In this document: one piece after another, positions 38,701-50,700 of the stretch
How positions within the stretch are numbered: position 1 is the first letter of the stretch
Layout: each line of letters starts with the position of its first letter
Assembly: GCF_020536995.1 (NCBI RefSeq)
Contig: NC_068357.1
Location: 126,767,451 to 126,831,450, forward strand
DNA length: 64,000 nucleotides
DNA from: Dreissena polymorpha
Taxonomy: Eukaryota; Mollusca; Bivalvia; Myida; Dreissenidae
Direction of reading: 5' to 3'
The notes under the pieces: generated by a model
Told to the model about the DNA's origin: nothing
Database searches by the model: none
The model's input: the letters and a program-made list of their open reading frames with translations, nothing else
Position numbers and translations under genes: made by a program

Positions 38701-41700
38701 ACTTTTTTCTCTTGGTTTCGCTTCCACATAGCACTTCTAACGGATTAAGTTTGATGATTGGCCTGGTTGTGTGTCCATTGCACTCACATGAAAAGCAACT
38801 TGGTGGCCGCCTCGTACGTCTGCTCCACCGCTGCTCTCTGTGCATGCGGGAACATGTTCATGTTGACATCTGCGCACGTGGTGTACCGGAAGTCGAAGCC
38901 GACGGGCGCGGCTCCGACGCTCTGGTGGTGGTACAGCTTACGCTGCGCAGGCGGTGACCCGCGGTAATCTTGGTGAGAAGCGGTCACCATAGAGCTGGCT
39001 GACTGTCGGACTATCTCCACTTGACTTCTCGGACAACACGTATGGCTTATGATCTTCGCTCTCAGAGCCGGACGAGTGCTTGAAGTCGGACAACGAGCTA
39101 AAATTGGACATGCTCGTGTCACGTGGCTGGGAGCTTGCCCCCTGAAAACTCTGCGGCGACGGCGACCACAAAACTGCGATATTCTCAGTTTCCAATCCGC
39201 CGTCTGTCCGCTCGCTATTCATCTCTGCAGAGGAGACGCTTGTCTGGTTGCTCAATGCGTTTCCCACTGGATCGCCGGAGCTCCGCGGCCGCTTGTGGTT
39301 GCCGTCAGCGCTGCTAGGATATGTCGGTTCCATGCCCACTGCGCACTGGGTTGCTACTTGAATCAGGGTGAAGTGTCCTGGGGCGAGAGGTGTCGTGATC
39401 CTCCTTGTTGTGATCCTCCTTGTCGTGGATGACGACGAAGGCATTACCATCATATCAACACCAGGCTGCGTACTGTGAGTTATTGTTAAAATGCCTTGTG
39501 TAGATGCGGGATTCGTGTTGAGATGTGTGGGTATCACAATGTGCTTGGTTGGAGGTGCAAGCAGCTCGGTATTCTGCGTGGTTGGAGTTGAATTGTTTAA
39601 AGCTGTATCCAGCGCTGTGGTCTGCGTGTTTGGAGTTGAACTGTTTGAAAGTTTACCCATCGTTGTCATCTGCTTGATAGCAGGTGTACCCATCGTTGTT
39701 GTCTGCGTGGTAGCAGGTGTACCCAACGTTGTCGTCTGCGTGATAGCAGGTGTACCCAGTGTTGTCTTCTGCGTGGTAGCAGGTATAGGTAGAGTTGTAG
39801 TCTGCGTTATAGCAGATGTACCCGGCGTTGTCGTCTTACACGTGACCACCGAGCTATGAATCTGATCACAGCTGGCCCTGTCACACTCGTCACACTCGTC
39901 ACACTCTGTCAGATGAATGGTATCGACTGGATTATGTAACGCATGTGTATTTCTGTTCTCCAGTGTAGTTGGTGTAACGTCGGGATGAAATGTTGTCTGT
40001 TGAATGTACAACCTCATATCCGCTTGATCACGCTGTGCATCTATGGGATGAAATGTCGTCTGTTGACCTCCTAAACCTGTATCCCCTCGATAACGCTGCG
40101 TATCCATGGGATGAAATGTCGGCTGCTGACTTCCTATGCTCGTATCCCGTTGATCATGCTGAGCATCTAAGGGATGAAATGTCATCTGTTGACCTCCTTA
40201 ACCCGTATCCCCTCGACCACGCTGCATATCTATGGGATGAAATGTTGGCTGCTGACTCCCTATGCTTGTATCCCGTTGATCACGCTCGGCGATTAGTGTG
40301 CCTAATTTCATGCGTAAATCCATCATGTTAATTTCTGTTTCCACAATATTAGTGTGTCAGTGTTTGATAAGATTTTTTCGTTAAGTGTCTCTAGCATTTC
40401 CATTTTTGTCTCCAACATTTTCAGAAGTAAATTGATTTCTATCAGCGTTCCATTCTATTTTTTTTTCTTCAATTTTCTCTAGCAAAATAGCGATTTTGCG
40501 TTTATTACCTCTTCTATTTGATCGTAACTTCTGTAAATTCATCGTACTTCTAGTGTAATAGTCACGGCACCAAAATGTAAAGACTTTGTAAGTAATAAGA
40601 CGTTGTGTTCAGGTTCGTTCCTTTAACTGACAATAACACAATAAATAGGATATGATTTATGTTTATGATACAACGTTACATAAAGTGGCGCAGCAATACG
40701 GCGGTGTTACGTTAACGCGCCAAAACCGCGACACCAATCTCCATAAATTTTACTCAAAATGATGGAGGATGTTTCGCGACGATCCAAAGATCCCCTGACT
40801 GATTATCAAACTGCAGTATAATGGTTACAAGAATACAGACTATGTAGTCAATTTAACAAACTTTAACATATTGAAAAGATAATGATCTTAGAATCAATTT
40901 GTTAATTCATGGTCTACATCTTCATTATCAGACACTTAATGTGATAAATGCGCAGAATGATTCCCCTCATCATAACAGTATTCTTTTTCATCTTCTTCAT
41001 CATAATCATCATCATGATCATCATCGTCATCATCCTCATCATCATTATCACCACCATCATCATTATCATCATCACCACCAATATCATCACCACCATTACC
41101 AACATCATCTTCGTCATCATCGTCATCGTAATCAATTCTGGCTATGAGTATGTGTCTTGTTATGAGAAAACTGGGCACAATGCTTGTGCGTAAAGTGTCG
41201 TCCCAGATTAGCCTGTGAAGTCTGAACAGGCTTATCAGGGACAACACTTTACGCTTTTATGACATTTTTCGTTTAAATGAAACCTCTTCTTAGCAAAAAT
41301 CCAATTAAGGCAGAAAGTGTCGTCCCTGGTAAGCAGTGCGTACTGCATTATGCCCAGTTTTTTCAGAAGGCGACTTAGTATCATTCAAACAATCCTTTGA
41401 AACAAAAGCTTATAATTGGACCCACGGGATTTGATGCATGTATACATTTCATAACTGTATAAGTTGCCAGTTAATAAACTAAAATAAATGCATACTTCAT
41501 AAGGCAAAAATAAATTCTTTATAGTTTAATGATTATATATAAATCTTTACAAATTCTTGTTTCCATGGTTACAGAAAAGCCTGAGACAGTCCAGCCAGCT
41601 GAAGGACAGGTTCTGTGTAAGGTCTGTGGAGACATTGCAAACGGCATCCACTTTGGTGTGAACACCTGCGAGGGATGCAAGGTATGGTGCTGTGTAAACA

Positions 41701-44700
41701 CATTTTGCAGTGTTACCTCTGTTACTTTTGATTAGGGTAGTGGATAGCTTTTAAATGTAAATCTTGCAATATATGGCTCAGTGTAACCTCATGGTGCCCT
41801 GTAACCTCTGTTACCTTCGTTAGGGGTAGTGGATAGCTTGCAAACACTAAACTGTTGCTGACCGTTATTCATGAATACTTTGGAAAACAATAATATAAGT
41901 TTCCGTACTAGAATCCTGTGTAATTTTCAACATATATTCTGTTATGGTACCATAAATATTGAGAAACACGTGTTCAAACATAGTATACAGTTAATACTTG
42001 GGAATAAGGGAAGCAATTCAAGCACACACATGTATATGCTGATCAATATAGAATGAGCAGGTTATTACGTGGAAGCTATACCTTCAGTAATGTTTGTTTG
42101 GATATGGTTGAAATTTTGACAATTTGGTTCAAACTTTGTAAAAGTAAAGTAGAATAGCAGAAAGCAATGTTAAATTATATTAAACTTTTGTTAAATGAGA
42201 GTTTTTACCTTGTTCTTGTGGTCATTCAAATCAGTCATGTATTGGTAAAAACAGTAAGGTTTTTAGTTACAATTTTTAAATGAACATCATTTCTTTGCAC
42301 AAATATAAAAGATTATATCTCCATTATATTAAAAAAAATCGCATCTTGTAGTATTTCAATGTCTCTTATCAATTTGTTTTCTGCTTAATTTTGCTAGAAA
42401 TTTTTCCGACGAGGGTTGGTCGAAAACCAGAGTTACATCTGCAAAGGTGACAAAGACTGCGGTATCAACCCGAGAAATCGTAATAACTGTCGGTATTGTC
42501 GCTACCAGAAATGCATCGGCGTCGGCATGTCCCGTGAAGGTAGCAATAATGCTTTATTTAATCAGCTTTTGCTATTAAGTTTAAAAGTACATATTTTAGA
42601 TTGGTTGCATCAAAAGCCTTTTACTTGTGGAGATAATCTTTAGTCCATCACCAGTCCAGTAATTGGTGTCTTTGGTGATGAACAGGATTTATTTTAAACC
42701 TATGTATTTAAGCTTGATTGCATAAAAAGCCTTAGACTAATTGGAACACTTACTTGCTATCTTTGGGGGATATTTAACATTGTAAAACAAAAATGTGATC
42801 TTCCTGTACTCAGACAGACACCATACCCACTATGCCACAGTGTTCTCTATGGGGGATTGAGCCCAAGACCTTCTGATGGCTAGGAATGCACACAATCCAC
42901 CATGCTGTCTTTGTCAAGCTAAATCAGTAGCTCTCTTTACAGAATATGCTTTTAACCCTTTCCACCATAAGAGGCAAAGTGAAAATGGCTATGTGCAAAC
43001 AGCATAAAACCAGAACAGCCTGCAAGTAACTCGCAGTCTGTTAAGGTTTTATACTGCTCATCAGTATCTAAGGGTTGGAAATGAAGCCTTTAAAACTTGA
43101 ATCTAGTAAGAAAGGCATTTAATTAAAATTAACTTTCTAAGGGACTACAAATGCATCAAAAAACGTATCTGTGTGGTAAAGTAAAGGGTTACCAAACTTG
43201 ACTTGTTGGCTAACACAGGTGTAAACATGTTTCGGGTTTTTGTTTCTAGCTATCAAGATGGGACGCCCAAAGAAAGCCGATGGTTGTGAGATGACCACGT
43301 TGACTGGATCCCCCAAAATGGGAAACCAGTCCCCTGTAGAAGTAGACAATACAAAAACAACGACTCCCCAAATTGGGGATGAGCCAGCCAAAGACTCACT
43401 GAAAATCTCTTCAGTTTGTAACGAAATCAAAAAGGAGAACCCAGACACCTGTGAATACGAAAAGAAGGTAATGTGGTGTGAAGGTCAGAATCAAGGGCAA
43501 GGTCAGATGACATCATGGCAGCCTAGCAACCAAGGTCAGAGCTGCGGAGGTCAGACCCATTCCTCAGACTTTATTGAAGAGGATATGGACGACATCTTGA
43601 TGATGCTGCAGAACGACAATCAGTCTGGTGCAGGACCAGCGAAGAAAATGCGTTGCTACGGTAATGGTTACAACGACCTCCCTGTGACCTCCCAACACGT
43701 GTGCAAAGCTGAGATGGGTCTGCAGCAAGACCAGTGGCAGTTTGGAATGAATAAGTCGATGAGCGTGTCTCAGACTCAGCTCAATCTGACGAACCGCCCA
43801 CCACCACCCCAGTACCCAGGGTACAGCAGCAGTTTCCCCCCAAGCCAGATCTCCAGCGCCATGCGCGCCTCCCCCTGTCAGTCCCCGCCCAGGCAGATGC
43901 CCTCTCCAGGGGGGTATATGTCTGACAGCACCACGGCGGGATCCCCTGGCTATGTTCCCAATGGCAGCCCAATGCACTCCCCGGCCTGTCAGTTCTCCCC
44001 TAACCATAGTCCCATGTACAACTCCCCGTCCCCTCACAGCCCATATGACACCAGCTCCTCTCAGGGGTCACCCTACAGTGAGACCATGTACAGTCAGCAC
44101 CCATTCAGCCCCGACAACAACTACCATGTCACTGATCTTTCCGTCAATGTCAACTGTGGTCCGCAGCCAAACATGGCTTCCATAGGGTCGCCTACGCGCC
44201 AGTTCTCACCAGCTTATAACAACGGTCACATAACTGGCCAGTCCATGCCCAGCCAACCAATGACCATTCCACATCAGGAAGGGGGAATAATTAATTCCCA
44301 GGATAGCTGGTACATGACTGGTACCCCATCCAACATTTGTCACAGTCCATCACACACCAACAACAACAACAGCTTTCCAAATCAGGAGAGCAGTTTCAGA
44401 CGTTTGGAGAACATTTCGCGGATCAATCACCATTTTCTCTCCGGTTCATCTTGCGACCTTCATTTGAACCAGGACAAGGATTGCGACGGAATGATGTCAC
44501 GCAGTGATGTCGAGACTGAGATCGTAAACAAGACGCTATCGTCAATGAGTCAAGGTGACTCTTACTACTATGTGTTGTCCGACAGCCATTCATGCTCCAA
44601 TGACTCAGGTTGCGGGAGCGGTAACTTCGATGAGTTCACATCTTGCAGAAGAATGTACAAACGTAAAATTCTCGACAATTCTGAATTTTGTGACTCACCG

Positions 44701-47700
44701 CAGTCCGGTAATGGGAGCGTCGGGAGGTTCAAGCGTCACCAGTCGGAGAAGTACTGGCGAGCGTCCGTGGAAGTGGAGGACGCTTTCCCGATGACCAGCG
44801 ACAAACAGATGCTACTGGAGCACTTGAACAAAGTATTTCAGCAGATGACAGACCGATGTGCAGAGAACAGAAATGTCCAACAACAGGTTGGTTTAACCTG
44901 TTTATGCCTAGTGGACTCTCCCATCTTTCTAAATATGATCAATTTATTTCCAAAATTAGGGATGTCTAGTATATTTATTTCTATATTTAGAATATTTCTT
45001 ACAGAAATTCCTCAAAGCAAACAGCGCATACCCTAATGAGACGCTGCAACATGCGGCAACTCATCTGGGTCTACGCTGTTTGCCAAGGCCTTTTTTCTAG
45101 ACGCTAGGCATACATGGGTTATTGTTAGTGAATATCACGTTATTTAGTGTTTCAAAATAAATGTAAGATCGCTTAAACAGATGTGCTATTCTTTTATTTA
45201 GTGGTTCATATATGTTTTAATCTTCTGTCATTAAATTGCTGGCAATTCCAGAAAACATCAATATGTTGATATTAAGGTTTACTTATCTTGAATTGAACAA
45301 CAATGTTTGAGGGTATACTTAATGTTATTAGCTGGATATTTAAAGCTTGCATTGTTTACTTATTTGGACAATATAATGACTTGTATTCACTATATTTTAA
45401 TTTTCATGATATGTTCATTAAAACTTCTTGCAGAAAATTACCTTGGTTGAAACATTCAATGCTTAAAGCTGCTAATTTGTTAAGAGTGATGATTTCAAGT
45501 TTAAAAACCAAAGTTTATTCTTGCTACATAGGACACAGGAAGTTGCCAGCAAGCAAGATTAAGGATAATCCGAAACACTACTGCAGGCGTGAAATTTGCT
45601 GCCCAGATACCAGGTAGGCTTGGATTTTATACTTGTAATTAGCACTGAAAATTAGGCTCTTTATGTTTTGATGAACAATTACTGATAACAAAACTGATCC
45701 ACCCTCTGGGAAAACAGGATTTCATGCATGTGCCTATAAAGTGTCGTCCCAGGAATTTCATGCATGTGCCTATAAAGTGTCGTCCCAGGGATTTCATGCA
45801 TGTGCCTATAAAGTGTTGTCCCAGGGATTTCATGCATGTGCCTATAAAGTGTTGTCCCAGGGATTTCATGCATGTGCCTATAAAGTGTTGTCCCAGGGAT
45901 TTCATGCATGTGCCTATAAAGTGTCGTCCCAGGGATTTCATGCATGTGCCCTTAAAGTGTCGGCCCAGGGATTTCATGCATGTGCCTATAAAGTGTTGTC
46001 CCAGGGATTTCATGCATGTGCCTATAAAGTGTCGTCCCAGGTATTTCATGCATGTGCCTATAAAGTGTCGTCCCAGGTATTTCATGCATGTGCCTATAAA
46101 GTGTCATCCCAGGGATTTCATGCATGTGCCTATAAAGTGTCGGCCCAGGGATTTCATGCATGTGCCTATAAAGTGTCGTCCCAGGGATTTCATGCCTGTG
46201 CCTATAAAGTGTCGTCCCAGGGATTTCATGCATGTGCCTATAAAGTGTCGTCCCAGGGATTTCATGCCTGTGCCTATAAAGTGTCGTCCCAGGAATTCAT
46301 GCATGTGCCTATAAAGTGTCGTCCGAGGGATTTCATGCATGTGCCTATAAAGTGTCGTCCCAGGTATTTCATGCATGTGCCTATAAAGTGTCGGCCCAGG
46401 GAATTCATGCATGTGCCTATAAAGTGTCATCCAAGGGATTTCATGCATGTGCCTATGAAGTGTCATCCCAGGTATTTCATGCATGTGCCTATAAAGTGTC
46501 GTCCCAGGGATTTCATGCATGTGCCTATAAAGTGTTGTCCCAGGGATTTCATGCATGTGCCTATAAAGTGTTGTCCCAGGGATTTCATGCATGTGCCTAT
46601 AAAGTGTCGTCCCAGGGATTTCATGCATGTGCCTATAAAGTGTCTTTCCAGGGATTTCATGCATGTGCCTATAAAGTGTTGTCCCAGAGATTTCATGCAT
46701 GTGCCTATAAAGTGTTGTCCCAGGGATTTCATGCATGTGCCTATAAAGTGTTGGCCCAGGGATTTCATGCATGTGCCTATAAAGAGTCGTCCCAGGGATT
46801 TCATGCATGTGCCTATAAAGTGTCGTCCAAGGGATTTCATGCATGTGCCTATAAAGTGTCGTCCCAGGGATTTCATGCATGTGCCTATAAAGTGTCGTCC
46901 CAGGGATTTCATGCATGTGCCTATAAAGTGTTGGCCCAGGGATTTCATGCATGTGCCTATAAAGTGTCGTCCCAGGGATTTCATGCATGTGCCTATAAAG
47001 TGTCTAGGGATATCATGCATGTGCCTTTAAAGTATCGTCCCAGGGATTTCATGCATGTGCCTATAAAGTGTCTTGGGATTTCATGCATGTGCCTATAAAG
47101 TGTCTTGGGATTTCATGCATGTGCCTATAAAGTGTCGTCCCAGGGATTTCATGCATGTGCCTATAAATTGTCGTCCCAAGGATTTCATGCATGTGCCTAT
47201 AAAGTGTTGTCCCAGGGATTTCATGCATGTGCCTATAAAGTGTCGTCCCAGGGATTTCATGCATGTGCCTATAAAGTGTCGTCCCAGGGATTTCATGCAT
47301 GTGTCTATACAGTGTCGTCCCAGGGATTTCATGCATGTGCCTATAAAGTGTCGTCCCAGATTAACATGTGTACAATGTAGTCGCCTTTTTCGCTAAGAAG
47401 AAACTTCAAACAAAAAAACAATACAAGAAGAAAGTGTCAAACCTGCCTAGCCTGTGCAGACTGCCCAGGCTTATCTGGGACAACACTTTACTTAAATGCA
47501 TTAATCCCCAATTACCCAGGGTGCTGCTAAAATGTAAAACAATCTTTATACATTTTAATTCTATTATTTCATATGCTGAAAATTAATGAACAATTGTAAA
47601 TGTCTTTTTCTTAAATTTATCCTCCGCTAAAGGCAGAGGGATATAGAATTGGCGTTGTCCGTCCGTCAGTCGTCCGTCTGTCACAAACTTTTGAGGTCTA

Positions 47701-50700
47701 TATCTCACTAACTCTGTAAGATATCAACATGTTACTTCATAGGTGTATACATATCAATGAAGAGAAGTTCCATGCACAAGAACTATAACCTTAAACTTTT
47801 TAAATAAGCGTTATTGCTCTTTGTTTTTTGTATTATGTACCTTTTCAATGTTTCACATACCATACAAGATTTTAACGTGAAACTTCACGAGTGTATTTAT
47901 ATCAATGAAGAGCTGTACCATTCTGAGGAACCTTATCCCTACACTTTCTTAAATGAAGAGTTATTTCCCTTTTTTGTTTTGGCAGGGCCATATCTCAGAT
48001 ATGATACAAGATTTCAAAATAAGACTATAAGGATGTATATATATAAATGAGTGGAATCGCCTTGCACAAGCACCATAACCCTACACTTCTTAAATAAGAG
48101 TTATTCACCTTTGTTGTTTTGGTATGATGTAACGTTTATGGATTATAGCTCAGCAATAAAATCAATTACCTACCCTTACTGATTTATACCATTTATCAAG
48201 GGATTTTCATCCATCCATATAACAATTTTATTTGGCAGGGGATATCAATTCAACGAATGTGCTTGATTACATTTAAAATGATGTTTCAAGGGAGATAACT
48301 CAAATTCAAAATTAATATAAATGAGCCACACATTTGGAAAACAAGGCTTACCAGTATATCATGTGCAAAAAGTGTCATCCATGATAAACCCTTTGCAGTC
48401 TGCACAAGCTAATCAGGGACAACACTTTCTGCTTTTGTGGTATTTTTCATTTAAAAAAAAAGCTCTTCTTAGCAAAAATACAGTTAAGGCAGAAAGTGCT
48501 TTACACACATGAATTTAGTATTATTATCCCAGTGCGAAAAAATGCTTGTTTTTATTTTTTGTTTGACAATATATTCCATGTGAATTTTCCACAATGATAT
48601 CCAAACAGTTAGGACCGAACGCGAGAATGGCTTCAGGCAGCGTTGGAAGCATGATGTAGATCTCATGAAAAAAATAAAAACAAGAGTTTTTATCTTGTTA
48701 AATCTATGTTACCATACCACATTTGGCGTTGACATTTTTGTTATTGCTATGAAGAACACTGATTTTTTATGGGTTTTTTGTTGCAAAATATTTGTTGATT
48801 TTGAGTGTAAATGGAGTTTTTAATACATGTGTTTCCGTCTGCAGGTTTCAGTGTCCTACACCCAGAGGACAAGGCGTTCCTCTGCAGGAACGTGACATTC
48901 ATGTCCACTCTGCTGATGGCGGGCCACAAGCTCTACGGCCCTGAGGAGACCAACTTTCAGCACTTCTGGAGCTGGAATGTCTCAGCCCGGAATCCCTTCT
49001 ACCCGTTCAGGCAGCAACTGATGGAGGTGGGAAAGAAAGTACACGCGGCCAATATGGACGTGTATGAAGTTGCCGTGCTGGCAGCTTTGTTGTTTATGGC
49101 CTCAGGTATGTAAATAAAGCCAATTTTTGACTGTTTTATTGGGACTTGTTATTGTACTGGAAGAAAATTAACATTATGACAGTGTCAACATTCAGTTATT
49201 GAATCACATCATTTAAATTTTGATTATAACTTTAGCTGATCAACTTTTGATGAATATGAGCCAAGTTCTGTGAAAACTGGGTTCAATGTTTGTGCGTAAA
49301 ATGTCATCCCAGATTAGCCTGTGCAGTCTGCACAGGCTGATCAGGGCCAACACTGCACCTAGACTGGATTTTTGTTGAGAAGAGACTTAAACAAAAAATT
49401 CCATAAAAGCGGAATGTGTCGTTGGTGACTTGCCCGTGCAGAATGCACAGGCTAACCTGGGACGCTAGTTTATGCACCTGCATGCACACTCATTATGCCC
49501 CGTTTTTCCCAGAGAGCGGTTCAAATAGAAAATGAACATGATGACAAATTCAACATTCAGTAAGCTCTCAAGTATGCTATGAAGTCAATATTGATAAATT
49601 AGATCACAAAATTTAAATTGTGTTTAGTAATTCAGCTGATTGTCTTATTCTTCCTTGTCCCTAAATGCAATTGACAAATGGATGAGATAAATGATATATG
49701 AGCCTCGTTCTAAGAAAATAGGGCTAAATGGATGATCATAAAGTGTTGTCCCAGATTAGCTTGAACAGGACGCAACTTTAGGCCCATGAATTAAGCCCCA
49801 TTTTCCCAGTGCAATGTTCATATACAATATAGATCATATGTTTTATTCCAGACTTCTCTGACCTGGCATACCCAGAGGCCATTGAGGAAGGTCACAGAAA
49901 GCTTATCGCAGCCCTGAAGTCATACGAGCTTAGTATGTGCAATGCTCAACATAGCTTATTGATGTTTAGAACATTGTTAAACTCTGCGCCTCAGATTACA
50001 CGAGTTAAAAAGTTCTTTCCATACTTGTTGTTTAATTAGCAAGGCTGTTTTTGGGGAAATCCGAGCTATTGTCATAGCCAGCTTGTCGTCCGCCATCCGC
50101 CGTAGTCGTCATGCTAAAACCTTAACATTGGCCATAATTTTTTAAATATTGCAGATAGCACCTTGATATTTGGCATGCATGTGTATCTCATGGAGCTGCA
50201 CATTTTGAGTGGTAAAATATCAAGGTGAACATCATCCTTCAAGGTCTAGGGTCGAAAAAACAAGTCAAGGGAAGTAATAAGCTTTAAATGGACATAGTTA
50301 TCTGACCTGCCCACGTATATATTTTTGTTAAATAAATCAAAGCGGCACAGTAGATGGCATTGTGTTTCTGACAAACACATTGTGGTAAAAGGTCAAGGTC
50401 ATCCTTTACGGTCTATGGTAAAAAATACAGATTTAAGGGAAGTAATAAGCTTTAAAAAGGGAGAAAATTATTCAATATTGAACATAGCCACTTGATATAT
50501 TTGGCATGCATGTGTATCTCATGAAGCTGCACATTTTGAGTGGTGAATCTACAGTCACAGTATAGTAGCTTTTAATTATTTGCTACTAAAAATAGAGATT
50601 TGTTACAGACAATTATTTTCAAGGAAAGTAATTCATATAATTATAAATCTCATATTATATATTTCCTTACCAACAATTGAAGTTCTTTTCACAGTTACTG

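Larger units (their letters stand above)
37141..40733 (-). mobile_element. Degraded LTR-type fossil, probably BEL/Pao-like and non-autonomous
   Basis: Two direct repeats of about 160 bp (37141-37307 and 40576-40733), each beginning TGTAA and ending GCGACA on the plus strand, bound a 3.3-kb interior. On the minus strand the upstream repeat is followed at once by TTTTGGTGCCGTGAC, a typical primer-binding-site context. Next comes a short gag-like beginning containing RSNRRGNKRKIAILLEKI, which resembles the start of BEL-type polyproteins. No reverse transcriptase or integrase region was seen. The copy is broken in several places. The LTRs differ at roughly 8-10 sites plus small indels by eye, so the insertion is not recent. 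No clear target-site duplication was found. It lies in intron 3, antisense to the receptor. Confidence 0.6.

Noticed and set aside
39049-39859. Plus-strand ORFs of 127 and 122 codons
   Set aside because: Antisense shadows of the minus-strand content of the LTR fossil.
40899-41247. His-, Asp-, Ile- and Met-rich ORFs
   Set aside because: CAT/ATG trinucleotide repeat read in different frames.
43564-44037. 157-codon minus-strand ORF
   Set aside because: Shadow of the hinge exon, whose plus-strand frame continues directly from DBD2.
44887-45036. Extension of the exon 6 frame past the donor as normal coding sequence
   Set aside because: The sequence is a family R MITE, and exon 7 continues the LBD in the correct phase.
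45639-47396. Long ORFs (up to 429 and 294 codons) on both strands
   Set aside because: All are translations of the 36-bp minisatellite; no start, splice or composition evidence.
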